The notes under the pieces are model-generated. The model did no database searches, was not told the DNA's origin, and saw nothing but the letters and a program-made list of their open reading frames with translations. 18,591 nt of DNA. Origin: JBGSWL01 sp041752455 (GTDB lineage: Bacteria > Pseudomonadota > Alphaproteobacteria > Rhizobiales > Rhizobiaceae). A program made the translations under genes and the position numbers. Below, piece by piece: positions 1 to 6,847 of the stretch. Each line of letters starts with the position of its first letter. Within the stretch, counting starts at the first letter, position 1. The stretch lies in contig JBGSWL010000149.1 in NCBI GenBank assembly GCA_041752455.1, positions 1 through 18,591 on the forward strand. Reading direction: 5' to 3'.

Positions 1-1035
1 GGGTGCCGGGGCGGTTCCGGGCGTCGTCTGACCGGCGACCGAACTGCCTTCGCCGGTCGCGGCAGCGCCGCCGACCGGACCTTCGTCAATCTCCTGACCG
101 TCCTCGGTCAGCCGCTGGGTGAACTTTGCCGTGCCATCGCCGTTGCCGGTCGCATCGACGGTCTCGGTTGCCGGCGGCGGCGCCACGGGAGCCTCGACTG
201 CAGGCGGTGCAGGCTCGGTGACAGCGCGCGTCTCTACACTGCGCACCGGTGCTTCACCGTCGGCGGTGGTCACCGCGGGCGGCTGTTCGGCATTGAACAG
301 GGCCAGGATGCGATCCTGGTACTGCCAGCCGCCGAAAGCCGCACCGGCGATCAGCGCCACGACGACGGCAACAAGCGCCATGCGACCCGACGAAGGCGAT
401 GCCCGCCTGCCTGCCGAAGCAGACGGCTCCGGGCGGGAAGACCGCCTCCGGCGCCCTTCCACGGGCTCGGAGCGTTCCGGCTTGAACGAGCCGAACGTGT
501 CATCCAGTTCGTCGTCGGCCCGCCGACCCTGATCATTGGCGGCGATACCGGGCGCACTGACCCTTGTGGGTTCCGGCGTCGATGCGGCTACCGATGCAGT
601 AGTAGCGGCCGCCGGCGCAATTTCCCGTGCCGCTTGCAGGTTCTGCTGATCGTGCAGGAAGTCGAGCAGCGGGTCGCGGGCGGGCTCGATTGCAGTTGGC
701 GCGGGCTCGGTTGCAGTCGGCTCGGTAACGACAGGAGCTTCGGTCTCGAAGTCATCGCCTGCCATGAACTCGTCAAAGCCATCCGTCAACGGATCGGGCT
801 CGGGCTCAGGCTCGGGCAAGATCACCGGCAAAAACCGCGCCTCGACCTCGGCGATCGCTTCATCCAGCTTCGCAAATTGCCGGTTGATGGCCGCCTGTGG
901 CGGCCGGGTCGGCAGGGCGTCTATCTGGCGCTGCACCGTGGCGCGCGCCTTGTCATAGACCTGGGCGCGAACCTCCGGCGTCGTCTCGCCCATCTTTTCG
1001 AGCGTCTTTATCAGGATCGCCGAAAAATCTGCCAT
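1..1035 (-). CDS. Partial conserved hypothetical protein downstream of purA, single membrane segment
   Basis: The reading frame is open from an ATG at 1035 to the left edge (345 codons, no stop), so the C-terminus is missing. The N-terminal 70 residues look folded and carry a KARATVQRQI-like helix. Residues 74-210 are acidic and then basic low-complexity sequence rich in Pro, Glu, Ala and Arg (EPEPEPEP at about 75-80, RRRR at about 195-198). A hydrophobic segment at about 219-236 (ALVAVVVALIAGAAFGG) is the single predicted membrane helix, followed by a Pro/Ala/Thr-rich outer part. It starts 38 bases after the purA stop and is probably cotranscribed with purA. I recognise the layout as a hypothetical protein often found next to purA in rhizobia, but no function is known to me. 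The membrane helix and charged flanks suggest cytoplasm-in, periplasm-out topology; this is inference. Confidence 0.85.
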   Translation of the reverse strand, partial: MADFSAILIKTLEKMGETTPEVRAQVYDKARATVQRQIDALPTRPPQAAINRQFAKLDEAIAEVEARFLPVILPEPEPEPDPLTDGFDEFMAGDDFETEAPVVTEPTATEPAPTAIEPARDPLLDFLHDQQNLQAAREIAPAAATTASVAASTPEPTRVSAPGIAANDQGRRADDELDDTFGSFKPERSEPVEGRRRRSSRPEPSASAGRRASPSSGRMALVAVVVALIAGAAFGGWQYQDRILALFNAEQPPAVTTADGEAPVRSVETRAVTEPAPPAVEAPVAPPPATETVDATGNGDGTAKFTQRLTEDGQEIDEGPVGGAAATGEGSSVAGQTTPGTAPAP

Positions 1036-1073
1036 CAATACAATCCGCTATGCTGTTCAGCTGTCATTGCAAC

Positions 1074-2369
1074 CTAGTCTTGAAACGGGTCTGTCACAAG
1101 TATCGTGTCATCGCGCTCGGGCGAGGTCGACAGCATCGCAACGGGCGCGCCGATCAATTCCTCGATATGGCGCACATACTTGACCGCCTGTGCCGGCAGA
1201 TCGTTCCATGAGCGCGCACCGGCGGTCGTGCCCTGCCAACCTTCCAGCGTCTCGTAGACCGGAACGACGCGCGCCTGCGCGCCCTGGCTTGCCGGCAGAT
1301 AATCGATCCGCTTGCCGTCGAGTTCGTAGCCGACGCAGACCTTGATCTCCTCAAGCCCGTCGAGCACGTCGAGTTTGGTCAGCGCAATCCCGTGGATGCC
1401 GTTGATCGCGATCGCCTGCCGCACCAGCACCGCATCGAACCAGCCGCAGCGCCGCTTGCGCCCGGTCACGGTGCCGAATTCATGGCCGCGTGTGCCGAGA
1501 AACTCGCCGACCTCGTTTTGCTGTTCGGTCGGGAACGGACCTTCGCCGACGCGTGTCGTATAGGCCTTGGTGATGCCCAGCACATAACCGATGGCGCCCG
1601 GTCCCATGCCGGAACCGGCCGCTGCCTGCCCGGCCACGACATTGGACGACGTGACGAACGGATAGGTGCCGTGGTCGACATCCAGCAGCGTGCCCTGCGC
1701 CCCCTCGAACAGGATGCGCTTGCCCGCGCGGCGGTGGTCGTCGAGCAGCTTCCAGACGATGTCGATGAACGGCAAAATCCGGTCCGCAACGCTGGTCAGC
1801 TCGTCCATGATCGCAGCATGGGAAATCTCCGGCTGGCCAAGCCCGCGCCGCAGCGCATTGTGATGCGTCAGCAGGCGGTTGACCTTGGCGGGCAACGTTT
1901 CCAGATCCTGCAGGTCCATGACCCGGATCGCGCGGCGGCCGACCTTGTCCTCATAGGCCGGACCGATGCCGCGCCGCGTCGTGCCGATCTTCGTGCCGGA
2001 ATTGGAGGCCGCATCTTCGCGAAGACCATCAAGTTCGCGGTGCACCGAAAGGATCAGTGCCGTGTTTTCGGCGATCTTGAGGATTTCCGGCGTGATGACG
2101 ATGCCCTGCGCCGCAAGACGCCCCATCTCGGCAACAAACGCATGCGGATCGAAGACGACACCGTTGCCGATCACCGACAGCTTGCCGCGCACCACACCGG
2201 ACGGCAGCAGCGACAGCTTGTAGGACACCCCGCCGATGACCAGCGTGTGGCCGGCATTGTGCCCGCCCTGGAACCGCACGACCACGTCGGCGCGCTCGGA
2301 CAGCCAGTCGACGATCTTGCCCTTGCCCTCGTCGCCCCATTGGGAGCCGACCACGACCACATTTGCCAT
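1074..2369 (-). CDS. purA: Adenylosuccinate synthetase PurA
   Basis: 431 residues, the usual PurA length. It makes adenylosuccinate from IMP, aspartate and GTP, the first committed step to AMP, in the cytoplasm. The N-terminus has the P-loop-like GTP motif GDEGKGK at 12-18 with catalytic Asp13, and GGHNAGHT with catalytic His41. The family active-site signature GIGPAYEDK is present further on, as is the C-terminal TGRKRRCGWFD stretch. A start 11 codons upstream (2402) is possible, but MANVVVVGSQWGDEG matches how PurA proteins begin, so 2369 is chosen. The next gene downstream starts 38 bases after the stop. The gene diverges from the EamA transporter across a 187-base gap that should hold both promoters. 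A bulged hairpin at 2403-2423 lies in its presumed leader. No abnormal features. Confidence 0.98.
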   Translation of the reverse strand: MANVVVVGSQWGDEGKGKIVDWLSERADVVVRFQGGHNAGHTLVIGGVSYKLSLLPSGVVRGKLSVIGNGVVFDPHAFVAEMGRLAAQGIVITPEILKIAENTALILSVHRELDGLREDAASNSGTKIGTTRRGIGPAYEDKVGRRAIRVMDLQDLETLPAKVNRLLTHHNALRRGLGQPEISHAAIMDELTSVADRILPFIDIVWKLLDDHRRAGKRILFEGAQGTLLDVDHGTYPFVTSSNVVAGQAAAGSGMGPGAIGYVLGITKAYTTRVGEGPFPTEQQNEVGEFLGTRGHEFGTVTGRKRRCGWFDAVLVRQAIAINGIHGIALTKLDVLDGLEEIKVCVGYELDGKRIDYLPASQGAQARVVPVYETLEGWQGTTAGARSWNDLPAQAVKYVRHIEELIGAPVAMLSTSPERDDTILVTDPFQD

Positions 2370-2402
2370 GCCTGCACTGCCTTTTCTGCCAGCCCGCCTC
2401 AA

Positions 2403-2423
2403 GCGCGGGCCTGAACCCGGCGC
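2403..2423 (-). other. Hairpin in the purA 5' leader
   Basis: Arms GCGCGGG (2403-2409) and CCCGGCGC (2416-2423) pair with one bulged base around a six-base loop, 34-54 bases before the purA ATG. It has no adjoining T-tract in the direction of purA. I see no purine-riboswitch core around it, so it may simply be a structured leader or chance pairing in GC-rich DNA. Confidence 0.3.
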
Positions 2424-2556
2424 CTTTTAGACAGCGTGACAGTTTTTTACCATCCCGCAAATGCGGCCATCCCATGGCGGGTGCCCCAAGCGCGTTCTGC
2501 CACGCCATTTACCGGGCAAGCCACGCGCGCTATGTGCCCCGCTGGAAGGAACCCGA

Positions 2557-3486
2557 ATGTCCCCCACAACCAAGACTGCCGGTGCGCCGGACAACGGCCT
2601 GATCACCGGCGCGGCGCTCGCCTATGTCCTGCTTTCCCTGACATCGCTGTTCTGGGCCGGCAACGCCATCGCCGGAAAGCTGGCCGTCGGCCACATCTCG
2701 CCGATGGTGCTGACGGCGATCCGCTGGGGGCTGGCGCTGGCCTTTCTCGTTGCCATCGGCGGGCGGCAATTCTGGGCGCAGCGGCGCGAGGTCGTCGCCG
2801 AACTGCCGCTGCTGTTTGCGCTTGGCGCGGCCGGTTTTGCCGTTTTCAACGTCGCACTTTATTCGGCGCTGAAATACACATCCGCGATCAATGTGGCGAT
2901 CGAGCAGGCGGCAATCCCGATGCTGATCTTCATCATCAATTTCGCGCTCTACCGCACGCGGGTGACCCCGGCGCAGATGGTCGGCTTTGTGATGTCGCTT
3001 GTCGGCGTTGCAGTTGTGGCAAGCGGCGGCAGCATCGAGCGGCTGCTGGCGCTGCAACTCAACCGCGGCGACGTGCTGATGGGCATTGCCGGCATTGCCT
3101 ATGCGGCCTATTCGGTCGCGCTGCGCTACAAGCCCAAACTGCACTGGCAAACGATGATGCTGGCGATGGTGTTTGCCGCCTTCATCACCTCACTACCCTT
3201 TGCCGGCTATGAAATCGCCAGTGGCGAGGCGATCCTGCCCGACATGCGCGGCTGGTTGGTCGCCATCTACACCGCGACGCTGCCGTCGATCGCCGCGCAG
3301 GTGTTTTACATGAAGGGCGTCGACCTGATCGGCCCCAACCGCGCCGGCCTGTTCATCAACCTGATTCCGGTGCTGGGCACCGGCCTTGCGGTCGTCGTCC
3401 TCGGCGAAGCCTTCGGCCTGCACCATGCGCTGGCCATGGCGCTGGTGATCGGCGGGATTGCCCTGGCGGAGCGGGGGAAGGGGTGA
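2557..3486 (+). CDS. EamA/DMT-family (RhaT-like) membrane transporter
   Basis: 309 residues with about ten hydrophobic helices arranged as two tandem EamA halves, the hallmark of the drug/metabolite transporter superfamily in the inner membrane. The first half begins with LLSLTSLFWAGNAIAGKLA (about 25-43), where the FWAGN segment is typical of EamA domains. The second half begins near residue 175 (GDVLMGIAGIAYAAYSV), and the protein ends with a helix, LVIGGIALAE. An upstream in-frame ATG exists at 2461, but 2557 is preceded by a strong ribosome binding site (TGGAAGGA at 2543-2550), so that start is chosen. The substrate cannot be told from sequence; members export amino acids, nucleosides or drugs. 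Transcribed away from purA. The stop is only four bases before the -35 of the downstream toxin-antitoxin promoter. Confidence 0.93.
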   Translation: MSPTTKTAGAPDNGLITGAALAYVLLSLTSLFWAGNAIAGKLAVGHISPMVLTAIRWGLALAFLVAIGGRQFWAQRREVVAELPLLFALGAAGFAVFNVALYSALKYTSAINVAIEQAAIPMLIFIINFALYRTRVTPAQMVGFVMSLVGVAVVASGGSIERLLALQLNRGDVLMGIAGIAYAAYSVALRYKPKLHWQTMMLAMVFAAFITSLPFAGYEIASGEAILPDMRGWLVAIYTATLPSIAAQVFYMKGVDLIGPNRAGLFINLIPVLGTGLAVVVLGEAFGLHHALAMALVIGGIALAERGKG

Positions 3487-3490
3487 GGGA

Positions 3491-3519
3491 TTGAAACTCT
3501 GATACACAATGTGTATCTG
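3491..3519 (+). promoter_or_regulatory. Candidate promoter of the toxin-antitoxin operon
   Basis: TTGAAA at 3491-3496 and TATCTG at 3514-3519 are separated by 17 bases, a plausible sigma70-type arrangement that starts right after the EamA stop codon. The -10 is weak. The perfect palindrome at 3501-3517 fills the spacer and enters the -10, so repressor binding would block RNA polymerase. Confidence 0.5.
3501..3517. promoter_or_regulatory. 17-base perfect palindrome, likely antitoxin operator
   Basis: GATACACA-A-TGTGTATC has two exact 8-base arms around a single central base. It sits 30 bases before the antitoxin ATG and inside the predicted promoter. Type II antitoxins with ribbon-helix-helix folds bind such symmetric sites as dimers and repress their own operon. 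That this is the DUF1778 protein's operator is inference from position and symmetry. Confidence 0.65.
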
Positions 3520-3547
3520 TCTCTTGTGCAAGAAGAGTGAGGTTTTC

Positions 3548-3826
3548 ATGCCCCAACCCGACAAGACCGAGAGCCGTGCCGTCAATTTGCGTGTCCGGAA
3601 CGACATTCGCAGCCTGATCGACCGTGCCGCCAAGGCCCATGGCAAGTCGCGTTCGGATTTCATGATCGATGCAGCCCGGCGCGCTGCAGAAGAAGCGCTT
3701 CTCGATCAGACGTTTCTGCGCGTCGATGCAGAAACCCACGCCCGTTTCCTCGATATTCTGGATAACCCGCCTTCGGGCGAAGGCTATCGCCGCTTGATGG
3801 ACGCGCCCAAACCCTGGGACGCCTGA
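3548..3826 (+). CDS. DUF1778 ribbon-helix-helix antitoxin (TacA/AtaR-like)
   Basis: 92 residues. Residues 10-16 (RAVNLRV) form the expected DNA-contacting strand, and the helices at about 18-31 and 34-50 complete the ribbon-helix-helix; SRSDFMIDAARRAAEEAL is a typical DUF1778 second helix. The C-terminal half (VDAETHARFLDILDNPP) matches the region that in TacA-type antitoxins wraps and neutralises the acetyltransferase toxin. The start at 3548 is preferred over an in-frame ATG at 3509, because 3509 lies inside the operator palindrome while 3548 has GTGAGG upstream. The stop overlaps the toxin start by one base (TGATG), so the two are translationally coupled. Expected to repress its own promoter through the palindrome at 3501-3517. 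Confidence 0.92.
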   Translation: MPQPDKTESRAVNLRVRNDIRSLIDRAAKAHGKSRSDFMIDAARRAAEEALLDQTFLRVDAETHARFLDILDNPPSGEGYRRLMDAPKPWDA

Positions 3827-4305
3827 TGCTCAGCGCGCCCGTCCTGCTCGGGCCTGACCATGTCACGGATCATTTTTCATCCGGCGAGCCCGCCCTCGAC
3901 GACTGGCTGAAGAGGCGCGCCCGCGCCAACCAGCAAAGCGGCGCAACTCGCACCTATGTCGTAACGGACCCGGTCGGTTCGATTGCCGGCTACTATGCGA
4001 TTGCCACTGGCGCCCTCGCTCTCTCGGAAGCGCCGGGAAACCTGAAACGCAACATGCCCGACCCGATCCCGATGGCGATCATCGCGCGTCTGGCCGTCGA
4101 CCGGTCATGGCAGGGCAAGGGACTCGGCGTTGCGCTTCTGCAGGACGCGGTGCTGCGCATCCGGCAGGCAGCCGCAATCCTCGGCATGCGCGGCATCCTC
4201 GTCCACGCCATCTCGGAGGACGCGCGGCAGTTCTATCTGCACCACGGCTTTGCCTCCGCCCCGGCCAATCCCATGACGCTGGTGATGTCGCTGAAGCAGG
4301 GGTGA
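3826..4305 (+). CDS. GNAT-family acetyltransferase toxin (TacT/AtaT-like)
   Basis: 159 residues, the normal size for this toxin family. Known members transfer acetyl groups from acetyl-CoA to the amino group of aminoacyl-tRNAs and stop translation. The acetyl-CoA loop is visible as R93-S-W-Q96-G97-K-G99-L-G (RxxQGxG). The C-terminal FYLHHGF (136-142) places Tyr137 where TacT-type toxins have their catalytic tyrosine. The N-terminal FSSGEPALDDWLKRRA (17-32) is also typical of this subfamily. All key residues seem intact, so the toxin should be active. It shares one base with the antitoxin stop, which gives the usual antitoxin-first order. Which tRNA it acts on cannot be read from sequence. A housekeeping GNAT enzyme is the alternative, but the DUF1778 partner argues strongly against that. 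Confidence 0.92.
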   Translation: MLSAPVLLGPDHVTDHFSSGEPALDDWLKRRARANQQSGATRTYVVTDPVGSIAGYYAIATGALALSEAPGNLKRNMPDPIPMAIIARLAVDRSWQGKGLGVALLQDAVLRIRQAAAILGMRGILVHAISEDARQFYLHHGFASAPANPMTLVMSLKQG

Positions 4306-4485
4306 CAATCGCCTCTCTTCTCCACAGTATCTGCGTTAATTCGTCGAACTCATCAAAAGACGCCGGTCGCATCGAATAGGAATTGGACATACCAAAGGAC
4401 GAAGCCGCAAGCGGCGTGAACAGAAAAAGTTCCGCACTCCGATGACATTGATTTTCTTAGTAACAGATCACAGACCGCCAACCCA

Positions 4486-4524
4486 CCAATGGGATTGGCT
4501 TGGGCTTGCGAAAGCCTTTCAAGC
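4486..4524. repeat. Two consecutive inverted repeats upstream of the orphan gene
   Basis: CCAAT-GGG-ATTGG lies at 4486-4498. It is followed at once by a nested hairpin, GCTTG-GGCTT-GCGA-AAGCC-TTT-CAAGC, at 4498-4524 (ten pairs, GNRA-type loop, three-base bulge). The second structure covers the -35 area of the extended -10 promoter at 4531-4539. It could be an operator, a terminator for leftward transcripts, or the remains of an inserted element. No T-tract follows it on the plus strand. Confidence 0.5.
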
Positions 4525-4530
4525 GAGTTA

Positions 4531-4539
4531 TGTTATAAT
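4531..4539 (+). promoter_or_regulatory. Extended -10 promoter of the orphan gene
   Basis: TGTTATAAT is a perfect TG-n-TATAAT extended -10 element. No good -35 is found at 16-18 bases, which fits an extended -10 promoter. Transcription would start near 4546, giving a short leader of about 17 bases with GGGGA (4551-4555) seven bases before the ATG at 4563. Confidence 0.6.
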
Positions 4540-4562
4540 GAAAATCAAATGGGGAAAAAGAA

Positions 4563-4862
4563 ATGGTACAACGTGAAAATATGCCAATCTTTGACAAAAC
4601 AATCACAATTGAGTTTGACTCTCTTTCTGAGTTCGCTGAGAATCCACGAGAATTTTTGGACAGAAATGGATTTCTCGACGGGTTGCCTGGTTTCAACGGA
4701 CTTATTTTTCCAGAGGGAATAAATGATATTGCCGAACTAAAGATTTATATTCAAGAATATCGTGCATCGAACCCCGGAAGTCGAGGTACAACAATTTGGG
4801 CTCATACATTTGGACCCGTTGCAGACTTCTGCAAGACAAAAGTTATCGCGATACTTCATTAA
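4563..4862 (+). CDS. AT-rich orphan hypothetical protein
   Basis: 99 residues, not recognised. Support for it being real: a perfect extended -10 at 4531-4539, a GGGGA ribosome binding site seven bases before the ATG, and an acidic, compositionally normal protein. By hand count three 60-base lines of it have about 32, 40 and 38% GC, far below the neighbouring genes, so it looks acquired. No signal peptide or membrane helix is evident. The N-terminal half is acidic (FDSLSEFAENPREFLDRNGF, about 18-37), the middle reads LPGFNGLIFPEGINDIAELK, and the C-terminal end is more hydrophobic with one cysteine (FGPVADFCKTKVIAILH). A later in-frame ATG (residue 7) lacks a ribosome binding site. There is no partner gene: the TA module lies upstream and serA converges from downstream. 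Possible roles such as a defence, anti-defence or phage-derived small protein are guesses. Confidence 0.65.
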   Translation: MVQRENMPIFDKTITIEFDSLSEFAENPREFLDRNGFLDGLPGFNGLIFPEGINDIAELKIYIQEYRASNPGSRGTTIWAHTFGPVADFCKTKVIAILH

Positions 4863-4863
4863 G

Positions 4864-4920
4864 AATTTGATTTTTAATTTGCGCTAGACTGGCATCTAGC
4901 ATAATTTGATTTGAGCGCAA
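4864..4920. repeat. Nested inverted repeats and a short direct repeat after the orphan gene
   Basis: GCTAGA (4883-4888) and TCTAGC (4895-4900) pair around CTGGCA. Outside them TTGCGC (4879-4884) and GCGCAA (4915-4920) are also complementary. AATTTGATTT occurs twice, at 4864-4873 and 4903-4912. The inner hairpin could act as a terminator for the orphan gene, although no T-run follows directly. The structure marks the downstream limit of the AT-rich patch and could equally be a scar of insertion. Confidence 0.4.
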
Positions 4921-5040
4921 GTCAGTACAAGCCGCGAAGTAGGCTAAACGAAATGCTTTAAATAGGTTGCGAAGACGCCGGACACCATCAGTGAGCGCGC
5001 GAGGATATCGTCGCGGCCGCCGAACGCCCAAAACCCCAAC

Positions 5041-5067
5041 AAAAAAGGCGGCCCACCGAGCCGCCTT
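5041..5067 (-). terminator. Rho-independent terminator of serA
   Basis: An eight-pair stem AAGGCGGC / GCCGCCTT (5045-5052 and 5060-5067) around a seven-base loop, followed on the minus strand by a T-run. It lies 33 bases after the serA stop and closes the serC-serA unit. Confidence 0.9.
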
Positions 5068-5100
5068 CCTTGTTCGTTCAAACGCCAGACAGGCTTCGCC

Positions 5101-6696
5101 TCAAACCTCGAATTCCAGCGGCTTGGCCGAGAGGATCGAGGGGTTGGAGCGCAGTTCGTCGAGCACCGCTTCGCTGACCGGTTCGTCCACATAGAGCAAC
5201 GCGATCGCGTCATCGCCCGGGCCTTTGCGGCCCAACTGGAAGTTGGCGATGTTGGCGTTGTGCTTGCCGAAGGTCACGCCGATGAAGCCGATCATGCCCG
5301 GCACATCCTTGTTGGTGACATAGATCATGTGGCGGCCGATTTCCGCGTCGAGGTTGATGTCCTTGATCTGGATGAAGCGCGGCTTGCCATCGGAGAACAC
5401 CGTGCCGGCGACCGAACGGGTCTGGCGCTCGGTCTTCACCGTCAGCTTGATGTAGCCGTCATAGACGCCCGACTTGTCGCGCTTGACCTCCGCGACGATG
5501 ACGCCGCGTTCCTTGATCATGATCGGCGCCGAAACCATGTTGACGTCGGCGACCTGCGGGCGGATCAGCCCGGCCAGCACCGCCGATGTCAGCGCCCGCG
5601 TGTTCATTTCGGCGGTTGCGCCGTCATACAGGATCTCGACTTCGGTGATCGCCGTTTCGGTCGCCTGGCCGACAAACGTGCCGAGCACTTCGGCCAGCTT
5701 GATGTAGGGTTTCAGGATCGGCGCTTCTTCGGCGGTGATCGACGGCATGTTGATCGCGTTGGAGACCGCGCCCTTGAGCAGGTATTCGCTCATCTGCTCG
5801 GCCACCTGCAACGCGACATTTTCCTGCGCTTCGGTGGTTGCAGCGCCAAGATGCGGCGTGCAGACGACGTTGGGCAGGTGGAACAGTTCGTTCTCGGTTG
5901 CCGGCTCGACTTCGAACACGTCGATGCCTGCGCCCGCAACCTTGCCCGACTTCAGCGCTTCGGCGAGATCCTTTTCGACGATCAGCCCGCCGCGCGCGCA
6001 GTTGATGATGCGCACGCCGGTCTTCATCTTGGCGAGGGCTGCCGCGTCGATGATGTTGCGGGTCTTGTCGGTCAGCGGTGTGTGCAGGGTGATGAAGTCG
6101 GCGCGCGCCAGCAGTGTGTCAAGCTCGACCTTTTCGACGCCCATTTCCATGGCACGTTCGGCCGAAAGGAACGGGTCAAAGGCGATGACGTGCATCTTCA
6201 GGCCGATGCCGCGGCTGGCGACGATCGAGCCGATATTGCCGCAGCCGATGACGCCGAGCACCTTTCCGGTGATTTCAACGCCCATGAAGCGGTTCTTCTC
6301 CCACTTGCCGGCGCGGGTCGAGGTGTCAGCCTCCGGCAGCTGGCGGGCAACGGCAAACATCAGCGAGATCGCATGTTCGGCCGTGGTGATCGAATTGCCG
6401 AAGGGCGTGTTCATCACGATGATGCCCTTGCGCGATGCAGCCGGAATATCGACGTTGTCGACGCCGATGCCGGCGCGGCCGATGACCCGCAGGTTGGTCG
6501 CCGCATCGATGATCTTTTCGGTGACCTTGGTGGCCGAACGGATGGCAAGGCCGTCATAGTTGCCGATGATTTCGAGCAGCCTTTCCTTGTCCTTGCCAAG
6601 GTTCGGCTGGAAATCGACGTCGATGCCGCGATCGGTGAAGATCTGCACGGCGGTTTCGGACAGGGCGTCAGAGACGAGTACGCGGGGTTTGGTCAT
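5101..6696 (-). CDS. serA: D-3-phosphoglycerate dehydrogenase SerA
   Basis: 531 residues, the long (type 1) form. It oxidises 3-phosphoglycerate to 3-phosphohydroxypyruvate with NAD, the first step of serine synthesis, in the cytoplasm. The Rossmann motif GCGNIG is at 151-156 with the NAD-binding Asp174 (AFDPF). The catalytic residues are Arg235 (NCARGG), Glu264 (FEVEP) and His282 (TPHLGAATTEAQ). Residues about 320-450 form the intervening allosteric substrate-binding domain, and 455-531 the ACT domain (GMIGFIGVTFGKHNANI), so serine feedback is likely. The start at 6696 (MTKPRVLVSD) is preceded by AAGGA; an upstream in-frame ATG at 6729 would read into the repeat and is rejected. serC lies upstream on the same strand, separated by 151 bases that contain a palindromic repeat. 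A terminator follows. Confidence 0.98.
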   Translation of the reverse strand: MTKPRVLVSDALSETAVQIFTDRGIDVDFQPNLGKDKERLLEIIGNYDGLAIRSATKVTEKIIDAATNLRVIGRAGIGVDNVDIPAASRKGIIVMNTPFGNSITTAEHAISLMFAVARQLPEADTSTRAGKWEKNRFMGVEITGKVLGVIGCGNIGSIVASRGIGLKMHVIAFDPFLSAERAMEMGVEKVELDTLLARADFITLHTPLTDKTRNIIDAAALAKMKTGVRIINCARGGLIVEKDLAEALKSGKVAGAGIDVFEVEPATENELFHLPNVVCTPHLGAATTEAQENVALQVAEQMSEYLLKGAVSNAINMPSITAEEAPILKPYIKLAEVLGTFVGQATETAITEVEILYDGATAEMNTRALTSAVLAGLIRPQVADVNMVSAPIMIKERGVIVAEVKRDKSGVYDGYIKLTVKTERQTRSVAGTVFSDGKPRFIQIKDINLDAEIGRHMIYVTNKDVPGMIGFIGVTFGKHNANIANFQLGRKGPGDDAIALLYVDEPVSEAVLDELRSNPSILSAKPLEFEV

Positions 6697-6721
6697 TTGT
6701 GTGGTCCTTGTTTGCATGAGA

Positions 6722-6833
6722 CCCCTCATCCGCCGCCTTCGGCGTCACCTTCTCCCACAAGGGGAGAAGGGAGGGCGCCTGTCCTTCTCCCCTTGTGGGA
6801 GAAGGTGGCCGAGCGGAGCGAGGTCGGATGGGG
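6722..6833. repeat. Rhizobial-type intergenic palindromic repeat between serC and serA
   Basis: Two exact 24-base arms (6747-6770 and 6783-6806) are inverted around a 12-base centre. Each arm is itself a small hairpin (CCTTCTCCC / GGGAGAAGG around five bases), so the element can fold as one long stem or two short ones. The outer ends CCCCTCATCCG (6722-6732) and CGGATGGGG (6825-6833) are near-complementary, and CGCCG-CCTT-CGGCG (6731-6744) is a further local hairpin. The layout resembles the RIME-like mosaic repeats dispersed in rhizobial intergenic DNA. It lies inside the serC-serA transcript, where it may affect mRNA stability or the ratio of the two enzymes. Confidence 0.85.
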
Positions 6834-6847
6834 GGTTGAATTTTGCC

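Noticed and set aside
1392..2414. 340-codon plus-strand frame opposite purA
   Set aside because: Antisense shadow with biased composition; purA on the other strand is complete.
2403..2423. Purine-type riboswitch before purA
   Set aside because: Only one bulged hairpin is present; none of the conserved three-way junction of the purine class is visible.
4079..4390. Minus-strand frame starting MSNSYSMRPASFDEFDELTQ opposite the end of the toxin gene
   Set aside because: The first 30 residues look protein-like, but the rest is Arg/Pro-rich antisense of the toxin and no promoter or ribosome binding site is clear.
4563..4862. Orphan gene as a RiPP or bacteriocin precursor
   Set aside because: It has one cysteine, no leader cleavage motif I recognise, and no modification, export or immunity genes nearby.
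4944..5213. Minus-strand frame downstream of serA ending in FGGRDDILARSLMVSGVFAT-like sequence
   Set aside because: It starts inside serA, crosses the serA terminator and has no start signals; a gene remnant is possible but unsupported.
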